The translations under genes and the position numbers were made by a program. Under the pieces are notes generated by a model that saw nothing but the letters and a program-made list of their open reading frames with translations, ran no database searches and was not told the origin of the DNA. A stretch of DNA of 64,000 nucleotides from Triops longicaudatus (lineage: Eukaryota; Arthropoda; Branchiopoda; Notostraca; Triopsidae), in the NCBI GenBank assembly GCA_022885665.1, contig JAGQDJ010000107.1, forward strand, positions 186,001 to 250,000. The letters run 5' to 3'. This document shows positions 37,233 to 50,300 of this stretch, piece after piece; position 1 is the first letter of the stretch, and each line of letters begins with the position of its first letter.

Positions 37233-40200
37233 AACATGGAACACTTTTGACTCTTTCACACGCAAAAGTTTCAACCCCCGTTTTATAAGGTCCCCTGAAG
37301 TGTGGGACACTTTGGGTCAAATTTCTTAGTTTTCCCTAGTGCGTACCTAAAACTAAACGTCTCTAAAAGGTGTCACCCTAGGTGTCCTCCTCACCTGGGA
37401 AACTGGGTTCGAACTCGAAATAAGAAAAACGTACACGAAAGTAAAAAACGTGAGAAAAATTCTGTCTGAGACCAAATATAAGCTAAACTGCAAACTGGCT
37501 ATAGTCCGCTTTTCCTTTATTTGCTATATTTTGTATAGCTTCTTAAATTAAGGTCTAATTCCACTAAAACTTCACGCATTACAAGAATTTTCGTGCTAAA
37601 TTTTCACATTTAAGTCGAACTAATGTAACCGATTTAAAAGACAGAATACTCTCTCTTACCCACACACTGTTAAACTGGTGACCGGTTTATCCACATACGC
37701 TTACATAAAAAATTATGCTACACTAATGGAAAATGGTGCGATATTTCGTTATAGCAAGAGTTTAAAGAATGAAAAAATGTGAAATAACTCACTTAAAGCT
37801 AGAAAACATAGACTTAATAGATTTCCATTTTCAACGAACACGTGTATAATTAGGGCTTCTTGTTTCTACTCCAACCGTTATTTTGTAAGGGTTTTCTGAC
37901 TATCCGTTTATTCTGTTGTCCGGTACAGGGTCCATTGCAGTACCTGACGGATAAGAGGGAATCTAATGTACTGGCCAAGATCTGTTCAGTAATGTGAAAA
38001 ATTATATTTGGCAAACCGGACAGTTAACCAAACCAACTCAAAAAGATACCATCATAAAGTTTGCTTTAGAACTCCGGGAGATGTGTTAGAAGGTAATACG
38101 AAAAGATAAATGGCTTTCTTTGCTAATTAGTACTATACTTTACTTACTGTTACAGTACCATAAAGAGGTAAGCTTCAGCTAACCCCGAAGAGAGCAAATT
38201 ATGAATAAAAACAAATTACGAGCACTCGTCGTTCGCAAAAAAAGTAAATGAGTGCTTTGGGCAGTTTACAGTCAGGAGTGTCGTAGACATGTTAGACGAT
38301 CTATTGTATATATTGCCTTTCTCCTTCACTCTCAAAGGAATGCAACCTTCGCAGTCTATTTCATCCTTATTTCTTTAGTACCCGTGTTTATGGAGCAGTT
38401 ACGCAATTATATGCAATTTCATGCAGTTTTTGCTTAAAAATGAGTATCCTAAATGAGGTAATTTTACCCCTCATTTTCCTATACCAAATAAGGTATCCCA
38501 AAGCGTCTTACAAATGATCCTACACTTGCGCGTAAGGGATAGGCTGTCAGCAATCTCAACAGGGTGACACTATACATTTCTCGACATGCATATAAAGATG
38601 ACAGTTATGCACCTATTCGCAGGCGTGATCACAAATTCATGAAAAGCGTAAGTTTTACATTCGAGCATTTCTACAAGACCAACGACGACTCACCAAATTG
38701 ACAAGCATGCATGGTGGCCGGCTTATGTGTCGCTGTGTCAGAAAAGGGTTAAGCTCACAGAGGAGATTTCTTCTCAATAGCGTCAAGGGGGATAGCCCTA
38801 ACGCTTCTTTCCCTAGGATTTCCCTTCTTCACACCGACTTGACTGTCCTGTGTGATTCCTCGCCGCTCCAGACGTTCGAAACCTGTCAAACCATCAAAAC
38901 GGAAAAGGGTTTTATGGAGTTCCTTGCACACGTAGGTGGTTTGGTGGGTTTAGGGTTTTGGTAGGGTCTGTCAACATCTTGGTCCACGCTGCACCCCACG
39001 TTCAACACAACCAACACCACACACACGCCTCTCAGTGAACTATTAGCACTACAAAACGAACCACCCACGCACCTTTTTTCTGCTTCTGCCAATTTAACTT
39101 TCAAAACCCGTCAATTTTTCATCCCTCCCCCAGCCCTCCCTCCACTATAGGGGGTTCTTAAAGATCTCCATTTCAAAAGTCTTACAGAAAGTGAAAGCGC
39201 TACATAAAGCTGATGGTTATTTCCTTATTACACTCTTTTAACCATGAACGAGTTTCAAAAGCCAGAGCAAATCGTGCCAGCTTCCATATTCCACGTAAAG
39301 CCGCTGAACGCTGGTGCATTGACTTTTCCTCGTTTTCCCCCGTGTAGAAATAGGGATTGGAGAGGCTATGAAAGCTTTGGGTACGCATATCGATGCAGGG
39401 CAGATAAATTTCGCCGAAAGGATAAGCTCAATCCAAAAGCTTTTATTAAAGGAGCTTTTTCTGCGTTTGTCGCCCCAGTTTTTCCCTACGCATTCAGAAC
39501 CTTTCGGTGAGCCTTATCAAGCTAGGCTTGTCAATCCGCATTCTTTATTCTTTAGTTTTTGCTCTAGCTAGACATCTTAAGGCTCTTTGGGTGCTGGGGG
39601 GTTAAGGGGGTAGGGGTTTGCACTTAATAAGGCTCCAGATCATTGCGGCACGCTAAAGCAGCAACGTTCGTGTGTCCCATAGGGGATTCCTTCGTTCCTT
39701 TTTAACATCTTGCCTTTCTGTGCTGTAGTTCCATGTACACACGAAACGTTTAGTACGGTTCGACATTTTTCTTTCAGAGGTCATCCATCTTTGTCACTTT
39801 TTGACTCGAACCAGCTTATTCTCGCACTCTTTTAGCCTCCAATCAGGGTCAAACTCGGCTGCTACAACCGGACACCACAGCGACCCTACTGAGGCGAGAT
39901 GCAAAATGAGCCTTATTGAGCATCACAGGAATCATATGCTTTGCTTAACGCTTCAACGACAGGATTCAAGAACATCGTCAGTTCGAGACTACACTCATCC
40001 TTTAGTCAAATTCCGCGTAAACGGAAAGCGGCTGTTCGTTAAGGATACGCATACAATTTCGTTTTTTTTTTCTTTTTACTTACTGAATGTGATTACCAAG
40101 CTGCAATTAATGAACCTTAATGTCGAGCTCAGTCTTGCAACTCCTGAGATGCGCTTTTTGCTTAACCAGGCCGAAAGCATCGTTTGCAATGGTTTTATGA

Positions 40201-43200
40201 CCCAGGTTATGCACAGAGAGTAAATAAGAATTTCTACGTTCCTTCTTGTTTTATTCACTCGCATTATGAGCCACGGTATGCACTGTACATTTCTGCGATA
40301 GGTTGAATGACACGGAAAAACCTTTCAGGTGATTTTGAAAAAGTGCTTTGCTATGTCAACACACCGTTTCGGAAGTAATGTTATGGTTAGCAATTCCCCA
40401 GTGTACAAGCTTTCAATAATTACAGACTTGTTAAACTAAATGTGCAGCGTAAGTTGAAATGTGAAGGTTTTCTTTAAAAAGCAGAACTGCAGACAAATAA
40501 GTTGAGAATATAAGAAAATGAACGCAAATTACAAATCCGGATAACAGGTTTCAAAATATGAGTAAATAAAATCTTTAAGTGCTTTCCAGGCGATATTGTG
40601 AAATTATTTGTCTGTTTGGTCTTCTCTTAATATTTAGCGTCAAATCCAGCAAATAATTATTTAGTGCAGGTCACTTAATTCTTATACTTTCACTTACTAA
40701 AGCGAGAAAATAAAATTTTACAATGATACAACCATTTGTAAAAGTATTACATACAAATTTCTTATGAATATCTCAAACTTATTGAATAGATTTTTCTAAA
40801 TATTAGATTTCATTACATATTTTGTGCCAAAATCACTGAAGCACTTTCTTGTCAAAATCGCTCCAATGAGTGTCCGAAGATGTTCGCCTTTCTAATGAAC
40901 ACGTTGCCTATCCCAGAGGTTACATACAGAATCGTGCACTACTACATCGCACTATGCTCCGCTAGCCCAAAAAGCAACTCTATCATGTTGAGACACAACA
41001 TACAATTTGCGTCGAATTTTTCTCTGGGAAATTGCTGTACAGGAAAAACTCGCAACACCCACGAGTCCACTGCAAGGGACCAGAATTATTCCGTAAAGCC
41101 CCCTGAAAGTCCGAAACGAAAACTTTAGGTGACATTTTCCCAACGGGTTGTCACATTCTTACATATTTACTTGGTAGTTTTTTTTTTTCTTACTTCTTCA
41201 AGTTACAAGTCCCCAAATCGTTTTTCTTTCTTTCTCTCCGGCTGCCAGTGATTTCCTAGAAATAAAAAAGGAGCTGGGATGACCAACGCGTCACCCCCAC
41301 CTTCTTTCCCCGAAGGGGGGTTTCCTTTCCTTTTAGGCCTTCGCAACTCTCCGGTACTGCTGACAAGCCGCTGATCAAAGCGTGGCTGGAGCTCCGTTCT
41401 GGACTTCCCTCCTTTCTCATATATATTCCTCTTGTACTTTGTAGCATTTCATCTCCTCAAAGTCAAAGAAACCTGACATTGAGATGGACTTGCCACCTTT
41501 TTTTTCTGCTGTGCTACCTCCTTAGGACTCTTGCCCCAATAAGTCCTCACAGCCTCCCGCGCCGCAGGACTTGATTTTTTCTCCTCTTCATAAGCCCCCA
41601 GCCCCCTGACTCCCGCCAAGTTTCATGTCGTAAAGCACGGCACCCTATCGGCACTCGATTGACGTACATACAATGACCTGAAGTAAGGAGAGAAATAAGA
41701 ATGGTCTGAAAAAAGGAATATTATACCTTTTTTGGCCCTCTTCAAACATTCAAACTCCTTTGGGATATAAATTTCCCAGCTTGCCCTTACAGTTTCCTAA
41801 ACTAATAATGTGAATACTAAAGCCTCCTGCTGTACGTTTAAAAGAAGAAAAGGTCGCGTGGGTTTCATTGAAACAGAAAAATAGGTACTTCAGAAAAATA
41901 GGCGCTTGATGCTTTCACTTAAAACAACCGGAACAATGAATTGCGTTTACCTAGCAGAAGCAAAATACTATGCAGACCCCAGTTTACGATGGGGTCTTGA
42001 GAGGGGTACTATCTCGACTAACAAGAGAGATTCGGCTTCTGGTCAATTTTACAATTATACGCTCTCGTTCCTGAACAATTTAAGCCAACTGTAGGATACA
42101 TAGATACCTGTTGGTTGTTCTTACTCCTCTGGTAGGATTCGATGGAAAATCCATTGTTAATTATTTTTTGGTTAGTAGAGATTTGAGAATCAGATTTAAT
42201 TAATGTCTAGCGAAGCCATAACGATTCTTGTAGAACACATGTACGAGTTAATTCAAATCAATTGCTTTAACTGCCCCGAAATTTTTGGGAAACCTAGGCA
42301 CTGACTTTTTTATCCTCTCAAGTTACACAATAATAAAGTTATTTCCGTAAAAAAAACGCTTTTTTTACTATTGGACTTTTTCTTTCGTACGACTACAATA
42401 ATGGCTTTTCATGGATCGTTAAAATTTTCTAGTTATTTGCTGGTTAATATCTTATGAATTAACTCAAAAGACTGTACACAGCGTCGCTCTAATGAGCCAC
42501 AACTCAGTTCAATTACTTCAACTTAACGCAAGTGGTTTCCAAATGAGATGACACGGCACTTTAGAAACATCAAGTGCGCCATAGGCTGAAAAGTCCTGTT
42601 TTTTTAACGTATTTTTTATGAATTACGAACTCTTTTAAAGGTAATTTACGTAATGTAAAATTTATTCATTCAAACCAAATACGATTAACTGGTGTTTCTC
42701 TTTAAGATGTTGTTTTTCGTCGTGTTGTTAGTTGTTTTTTCACACTATTTATAATGACATTTTAAAGTTCCCAAGTATCTATAGCTCGTCAGTAATGTTT
42801 TTAAACAGAGCTACTGCAATTGTAAATTCTCCATTCTATAAATGCGCAACAACGATTCTATCAATCAAAGAAGCTGCTGTGAATCAACGAATAATGCGTT
42901 CAGCATAAGGAACAACTACTATTATTCTTTACGGTATACTTCAGAAAAACGTGATGAAATTTTACAGAAATCGTGTTCGCGAAATTCCATGTTTGAATCA
43001 TGTCAGAGATTTCCACGCGCTGACACAACGCTCAAACAATAAAGTTTCGTTTCTATCACACACCACTAGCGCACGAACGATAACCTATTTCAATGCCTAA
43101 TATTCGACGAAATCAGCTCTGATAACATTAATCCCCATATTACTTGACAAAACGGGAGTTCTTTTGTTGTTGTTGTTTATCATTCCAATCCGGAATTGAA

Positions 43201-45190
43201 GCGAATTGGGAGCAGGAAAGTATGGTGTATTTAGTAAATAACGCGTTACTTAGTTATTACATTCAGTAAAGCTTTCGCGTACTTTCTAAAAATGTACCGA
43301 TTTCTTGACTACTTGCGTCAGAACTAATCGGAAAGTACGAAAGAGATGTTAATTCCCCATGAACATCGTTAAAATGGTAACAGTGAAGCGTATTTCAACA
43401 TTGGCCAAAACTCACAGCCCCCAGCTTTGCGAAAGAACGGAAAGGGACATCAAAGGAATAAAAAAGAAACACACAAACCCTACCCACCTCGAGCCCCGCC
43501 TTCTACTGATGAGGGCCAACCTCATCCATCAAGCCCACGAAGCAAGTCGAAGCGCTAAAAACCTATTATTGCTTCCCGTTTTTAATATATGCACAACAAG
43601 AGTCCTGGACTGCTTTGAAGTCCTTTATTCTCTTTGACTTCAAGAAACATTTGTGCACTTTTTCTTTTTGCTTTTAGTAAAGACAATCCCAGTTGGTGGC
43701 GAAATCACGCGTACCCTATTTCCGGTCCACGTTTTCTGAACGAGAGAGCTTGACTGAATCAATCCCTGGCCTTGCCAACAATCCGGTATTTCCGACGACC
43801 TGTCGACAGCCTCTCCACAGTTTGTATTTCCAATTTGCATGCAAATCAACTTCGACTGTCGGTAAAAAGCCTTTTTTCAAGCTGACTAGCGATCCAACGA
43901 TATTGTTACCGAGGCGTTTACAAAAATTGCCGCAAAAATGGTCCCAAAATTTTTATGAAAGTTCTGACAATCTGTGGAAAGCTTTGTGTTTCGTTATGAA
44001 GCTCATAATACGAACTCAAATTTCTTCAAAGCACGTTTAGTACTAAGGGTTTACTTTGACGATACCAAATACTCGAAACGTAATGTCCAGCGCATCCGGT
44101 CCCGGTCCTTTCGGTTATCTGCGACCTTCTTGTCCAGTTTTCGAGAGTATGCCCACCCCCGTTAACCCCCTAAACATTCAACCCCCACTGAGGCGGAACG
44201 TTTGTGTCCCCTCGAACTTACTGATCAGCTTTTTCACTGCAAGTTCCCCCTCCCAAAGCAGGTTCCAGTTCTTGACCTTCCAGTATCTCCAGTTAATTTC
44301 CATTCTAATTGCATTTAATTTTCGCACAAGTATCCCCATTTTTTTTCGTAACTTTCGTACTTTAAACTGCGAAATAAACGCAGTGGGTGGCTTAGAAAAG
44401 ACATATCTCCTTTCATTCACCACAACACGTGCAAAAATGCGGTTGGATACAATAGTATTATAGGAAAATGTCTAAAAAAGAAAAGAAAAATGCCTTTGCG
44501 GTTTTGTGGACAAGGGGTAGACTGCAATTCTTTTTCTTCAACCCCACCATGGGGGTGAGAAAAGGGGCTAAGAATCTTGGACAACTGGACCAGGAAGATC
44601 ACTGAAAGATGGACAACCCCCCCTTGCGTTCGATCCTAAGCTCGAATGTCACCCGAAACATTTTTTCAAAACCTACGACACCGCTTCTTCTGAGCTTCGA
44701 GACACTTGAAATTCCTTTAATTTTCTTGAAGCTTTCTCACCCTTTCACACAAAATTATCTACAAACTGAATAATTTAAGATCTCGAGTAAGAAGACGCCG
44801 TTCAGATTTCCTCCCTTGCAACTCTTCTTTTCCGGCATCACATTCATCCTAATACAATCTATTGGCCACCACCAACTATTGTGGCAGTTAGCCCAAATAA
44901 CCCATCAGATCTGTTTAGTTTCCTGTCCACCCTTTTGATGTCCTGGTACCCGAGCCACCAATCTGGCTCCCGTATACATTTTTCCCAATCAGTGAAAACG
45001 AAAGTCTTATCTTACATTCGGTCTCGTTTGCCGTTACATTTGGTGATGCAAATGCGTTTATTGTCTTCAACAAACCAGCTACAAACCTCAGTTACAGGCA
45101 AAAAACAAAAGGTTGTTTTTTTCTTTGCCTTTCTCGCCCACCCTTAAGAACCTGTTTTTGTACAATACTCGTTAAGACCTCTTAATAGAG
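37233..45190. other. Intergenic region between ODAD4 and the Sp5-like gene
   Basis: No recognisable gene. Patches around 39240-39570 and 43690-44460 have open frames of 90-140 residues without domains. C-rich words of CACCC or CCCCC type accumulate toward the Sp5-like gene (for example near 44153, 44191 and 44612). No transposon protein was seen. Confidence 0.5.
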
Positions 45191-45298
45191 AGGCAGGGTC
45201 TTGGTCCCTTTTTTGGGTTAGTTAGAAGATCTGCTGGTGTTGGTATAGGGACGTAGGCAAACGAAAGGCGGGGTTCTAGGTCCCTTTTTGGGCAAGTT
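45191..45298. repeat. Short imperfect duplication upstream of the Sp5-like gene
   Basis: AGGCAGGGTCTTGGTCCC-T6-GGG (45191-45217) recurs as AGGCGGGGTTCTAGGTCCC-T5-GGG (45266-45292), about 75 bp apart and 220-325 bp before the start codon. It may be a duplicated regulatory module. Confidence 0.6.
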
Positions 45299-45309
45299 TG
45301 GCCCCTGGC

Positions 45310-45324
45310 ACCCCCTCCCCCTCC
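45310..45324 (-). promoter_or_regulatory. Sp/KLF-type C-rich sites
   Basis: ACCCCCTCCCCCTCC reads on the other strand as GGAGGGGGAGGGGGT, the type of GC/CACCC-box bound by Sp factors. It lies about 190 bp before the Sp5-like start codon, so autoregulation is possible. No experiment supports it here. Confidence 0.35.
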
Positions 45325-45516
45325 TGTTCCAAGGGATACTCTTATACCTAAGACTTCAGTACATCAGCATGTGACAATCCCACCTTAAGATCAGTTCTTC
45401 TTCATCGCCCTGAGACTACATACACGAACATTTTCTCCCTCCAGTTCACTTCGCACCCCTAATACACCCTCCAAGTAAACAACAGTGTTGTGCCATAGCC
45501 AGGACATCAAACCAGC

Positions 45517-47212
45517 ATGGCTACTTTGCTACCTCCGAACTCTTCTGTCACTTTCCCGCAATACCAGGTAATAACCGAAACTCCCGCAAAAATGAAGTGT
45601 TCGGATTATTTGTATACAACGTCTTAGAACACATTCAAACGTACCGTATTTGTGGACGTTATCCCTGAAATTTCACTACTGATCTGTCCATGTAGGAATT
45701 CTATGAAAAATTAACATTGATTTTTTTTTCTTGTGTTACGGGTACATTTAGATTAAAATTTCTTAGACAACAGAAAAAAATGGTAGGCAGTGAAGTTCAC
45801 GTGACGCAACATAAATGTTTTGTTGTTAATTTAAATTTCGTACCTTAGTTGTGGGATCTTAATGCTTTCGCACAATTATGAAGTATGGCTTAAGAATAGT
45901 TCTAAGACTGATTATTATTTTCACGAATTGTTTTCTAACGTAGTTTCTTGTTTATTTCTAGAATTCGTCATCGTTCAATATGCTGACAGCATCTTGTAAC
46001 CGACTCGGATTACCAACTCTTCAGCATTCCTCATCCGGGGCGGCCGTTCCCCACAACGCCATGTTTAACCAGTGTCATCCACATTCTGTGCACCTAACGC
46101 CCGATTTTCGTTCGCACACAAGTTCAAACGCTGGTGACAAACCGTTCGTTCCGTTTAGCACACCATCGTGTTGGAATCCCGCTACTATGCCGGTGACAGT
46201 GTCGCTCCCGCAACTGGATCACACCAATGTGTACCGCAGTAGCTCTAGTGCACCCACTGTTACACCCCATCACCAACAATCCTATCGTCCAGGCGATTTA
46301 CCCTTAACTCCTCCTGCTGAAAACCTCAACGATCTCTTCTACCACCACAGCCCTCCTCACCCGTATCCGATGCTGCAACCGAATTACGCCTCCGTGAATC
46401 CGATGAACGACAAACCCATCACGCCTCCACAAGAATCGCAAGAATCATCGCCTCAATCGTGGTGTTGGTCAACGGCTAACTTGCTGTCCTCCAAGTCGAG
46501 TTCGATCTCCACATCGCCTACGACGACTGTTAATGGGAGTACGGATTACCCCTTTCATGCCATGTTAGCCTCGCACCATCATCATTCTATGAACTCGCAC
46601 GTTCACTCACTGCATGCGGCTCACGGTAGCCACGAATTTGGTGCCGCTGCCGCAGCCATAGGTATGACCCCGTTGACGCAATCCCGATCTCCTCATGAGT
46701 TGCAACACCGCGTAGCCGCAGCTTTGATGAAGACCCAAGCGACGTTGGCCTCGCGTCGCTGCAAGCGGTGCAAGTGTCCGAACTGTCAAGAAACACCGGG
46801 TGTTCCTCTGGGGCCCAAGCGTAAGCAACACTTGTGCCACGTCCCCGGTTGTGGCAAAGTCTACGGCAAAACCTCGCATCTCAAGGCGCATTTGCGATGG
46901 CACACCGGGGAACGACCCTTCAGCTGTCAGTGGCTCTTCTGTGGCAAGAGCTTTACCCGTTCGGATGAGCTCCAGCGCCATTTACGGACACATACCGGCG
47001 AGAAACGCTTTGCCTGCCCGGAATGCGGCAAACGTTTCATGCGTTCCGACCACTTATCCAAACATGCCAAAACTCATCAAAGCGTCACGAGCAGCACTAA
47101 CAAGCGACCCCGGGATGACAACAAACCAACAGCCCCGACCGTCCCGAAAACGAAATCGAAGACTATCCCGCGTGGGAATGACCATGTCGATTCTTCCACT
47201 CCGGAATTTTAA
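45517..47212 (+). CDS. Sp5: Sp-family C2H2 zinc-finger transcription factor, Sp5-like
   Basis: Predicted 433 residues from two exons: 45517-45567 ([17 protein letters not shown]) and 45962-47212, joined in phase 0 across a 394-bp intron (CAG|GTAATA to TTTCTAG|AATTCG). Residues 20-32 ([13 protein letters not shown]) match the Sp box. Ser/Pro/His-rich sequence follows, with HHHH and a short Ala run before residue 240. The Btd box [11 protein letters not shown] is at 282-292. Fingers: C309/C314/H327/H331, C339/C344/H357/H361, C369/C372/H385/H389. The recognition helices KTSHLKA, RSDELQR and RSDHLSK are those of GC-box or CACCC-box binding. The Btd box excludes KLFs, and [16 protein letters not shown] favours Sp5 over Sp6-9. 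Sp5 is a nuclear regulator and Wnt target in several animals. The start lies in good context (CAGCATGG). A small first exon before the Sp box fits the family. Confidence 0.88.
45568..45961 (+). other. Intron of the Sp5-like gene
   Basis: 394 bp, GTAATA at the donor and TTTATTTCTAG at the acceptor, AT-rich, no ORF. It separates the 17-codon first exon from the Sp box. Confidence 0.8.
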
Positions 47213-47355
47213 ATTCTTTTTAAAGAACAAAAACTTACAAAACTTATGTTTCCTGCCATGTTGATATGTCTCATCTCTGAAAGTGTTATTATGTTTGAAA
47301 GTGTTCGAAATTTAGCGTTAACGGTGTACATATTTTATGGAGTGATAACGTGATA

Positions 47356-47361
47356 AATAAA
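47356..47361 (+). terminator. Polyadenylation signal AATAAA of the Sp5-like gene
   Basis: The first canonical AATAAA after the stop codon, about 145 bases downstream and within AT-rich 3' sequence. It would give a short 3' UTR. Confidence 0.6.
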
Positions 47362-50300
47362 GAAGTCACTATTTGGAATAGAAAAACTCAGACTTTCTAA
47401 TTTTACTCTTGGTTAGTTTTTTTGTACAAATTTATACTTCTTCCTCGTTTGACATTAGGTCCAGAAGTTTATGGCAAGTAACAATAAAATTTTTCTTTCG
47501 AAATGAGTACTGTCGTAACAGCCGCAGTGGAAGTTAGCGTAGAAAGCGTCTAACACGGAAACGATACAACCTTCCATAGCTAATTTGAGGTCAGCAGTAT
47601 AAAACTGATTGATTTTTGACCCAAAAAGTGACGATTTAGGCGTTGTATTCACCATCCCAGCTGGCTTTCCAATTCACATTTACACCCGAAAATTTGTCAC
47701 ATTACCGTTAAGTGGCAACTTAACAATGAACTGCTTTACGAGCGCGCACCGCCATCACCGTAAGGTCATCGAATTGAAATAAAGCTTCCTGGGGTCCTTT
47801 TCGCGGTAAGGAAGGTGAAATGCAACCACCTCAACGTAGCGTATGTGACCGGAAGCAAGTCAAAGGGACACTTGGGATGAAAAGGCATCAAAGATATCCC
47901 TCTGGCTCTCATCAATCATTCCTATACCGAAGAGCGTTAAAGGTCCCACAGGACAACCTTATAATTTCTTCTAAATTTTTGCAATTTGACCATACTTTGG
48001 CTTCATTTCGAAATTTGAACTAAAGCACCTTAATGAATTCCATGAGTCATAGCATTTCGCATGTCTTGAATTCTTCTATCGTTCCTTTCCGCTTTTAGAA
48101 CTCGTTAATAAAATTGTTTTGCTTGTTAGGAATCTATAAGAACATAAATCTTAACTAAAAAACTGTTCATGTTATCCTTCTCTCAAAGGGTTTATTCTCA
48201 CTACGAAAAATTTTTTAATGGAGTTTAATACTTCTATGTTTGGCAGGGCAGGGTGGTCTTAGCTTTCTTTTCCCCCTCTTTTAGGAAAAGATTTCCCAAG
48301 TTTAGTCGCTTTAACCTTTCCAAAGTTATCCTAGAACAAAGGTTAAATTGTTCCGTGCTGTATTGTCGGGCAATCCTTGTGGTCAGTATTGGGGTTTATT
48401 GGTTCGGCTTTGGTCCCGGGCTAATTACTGACCGGCGTCAGGAGTCTTGTCTGCCTTTCGATAGACTCGATAGATTGTTTCCAAAAAATGTCTGAGCAGA
48501 CCTAACCTTTAAGGAGAAAAGCCGTATCGATTACCATTTTTAACACCTCGTCGGCAGACGGTACTTAAACGCTTAAGTAATTTCAATGCAAAGCTTTTAC
48601 ACGTGTTGAGGTTTTTCCCGGAACATTTCCGATTATGCGCCTGGCGCAAGGTTTTTATGAATTTCACCGATGCTTTTGGCTCGAAAGGGACGATATCTCA
48701 TTTACACGTTGAGCTCTTGGCAAATATGTAAATAGTGCTTTAAAGAAGCCCACAGATCTCGAGTTTACGACCAAAGGGGGAAGAAATTATCCGTTCCAAC
48801 TGTACTGTGTTCGCACTTTCGACAAAATTTGAATTTTTAAGGTGCGTGCGCCATTTCGACAGAATAGCCGATTTAGAAAGGTGAGTAATGCCGGCAATCA
48901 GGGACCCCATAAAACCAATACATGTGTCACTGGGAATCATAACAAAGGCCCACTTGGCACACAAAATGTACAGGTATAGCAATACTAAGTCAAAAAGACT
49001 TACCAAAGATCGTGCTTTAACAGCTTTAAATCGTATCATTCGGATAGCTCTAATGAGGGGAAAATTTATGCAGCAGGTTGAAAGGTCCCGAAACTACAGC
49101 TGCCATGGCAGGAAGGAATCCGGTTGCAAATTTGCCATAATAGTAACTGAGCGAATAATCACGATTCTGCAAGCTGCAAAAAAGTAAAACAAAAGGATAT
49201 TGATTAAACTGGCATTAAATTGCATTATATCGCTAATTATATGAGATTAGCTTTGCTTTTTTCGTACTTCTGAAAAGCATGCCAATTTTGAAAACAGACG
49301 CCGTGAGCGCGATTGTGGAACATATTTACTAACGCTGACACTAGGTGGCGGCGAAGTAGCGATCTCCGATCAAAAATGAGCAATTTAATAGCACAAATGA
49401 TGATTTAGTGTCGAACAAAAATTCATGCTAATATAACAAGGAATACATGCTAATTAATAAAAAAAAAGAATTTTACGGTTCAGTCAAGTTAGAGAAAAAT
49501 TTGAAAGGAATAACTATTCATCATTATCTGGATACTCACAGGATTATAAAACCAGCCATTTTTATTCAGTACTTGCCATAGCTATCGACTGTAAATATTC
49601 CAATTAGTATTTTAAAGATATATATTGAAGATTTCAAGCGAAAAAAATTGCAAAACACCACAAAATAGAACTTCACCTTGTTGCATAAATAACTTTTAAA
49701 TATTGCTGCTAGTGCAATTTACTTTGGTTCACAGCCGACATCTTTGGGGCAAATATTAAAATACTAAAAAACACTCGAACCGCTAAAAAAAATCCATTGC
49801 ATTGAATTCCGCCAACTAGAAGACATTCCTACACAATAATCAAACACACAGCATTAATAATAAATGCGTAACTTAAAAATAAAAATAAATATTTCCTCAT
49901 GTAGCGAAACATTTCCCTTCTACATTGCAATTGTAATATTCCTACTTGCAAGACAACTGAATTGTGCTTTTTTTTTTGCTAATGCTATGGTGTGACATTC
50001 GGAATATATACCTCTAAAATCTTAGAGCTTAATTTAAAGGGGTGCTGTGAGCGCTACTTTAGCGTATTTAGCTTCAGAATCTTAAATTTAAAATTGTTGG
50101 ATTTGGTTCCACAATGGAAATTCCATTTGTTAATAATTAAGAAATACGATTTGAAATAATATTTTTAAAAACAAATTTTATATTTTAAAGTTTTTTGGAT
50201 AAATAAATAACAATAAAATTAGAGACAACAAGCAGTGACGGCATTTGGGGAGGAGGTGCGTGTCAGGGATCCGCTTGCAAACCTAGTCGGAAGTTTTGCT

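Noticed and set aside
37340..37420. tRNA B-box-like GGGTTCGAACTC near 37395
   Set aside because: No matching A box, acceptor stem or cloverleaf could be drawn around it.
39801..40223. + strand ORF of 140 residues
   Set aside because: No domain; includes a homopolymeric T run read as Phe and looks non-coding.
46587..47264. ORFs of 69-154 residues overlapping the zinc-finger region
   Set aside because: They are shadows of the Sp5-like frame, whose zinc fingers are unmistakable.
48740..49190. Minus-strand frame with one hydrophobic helix considered as a receptor fragment
   Set aside because: Only one helix, no family motif, and the + strand is equally open.
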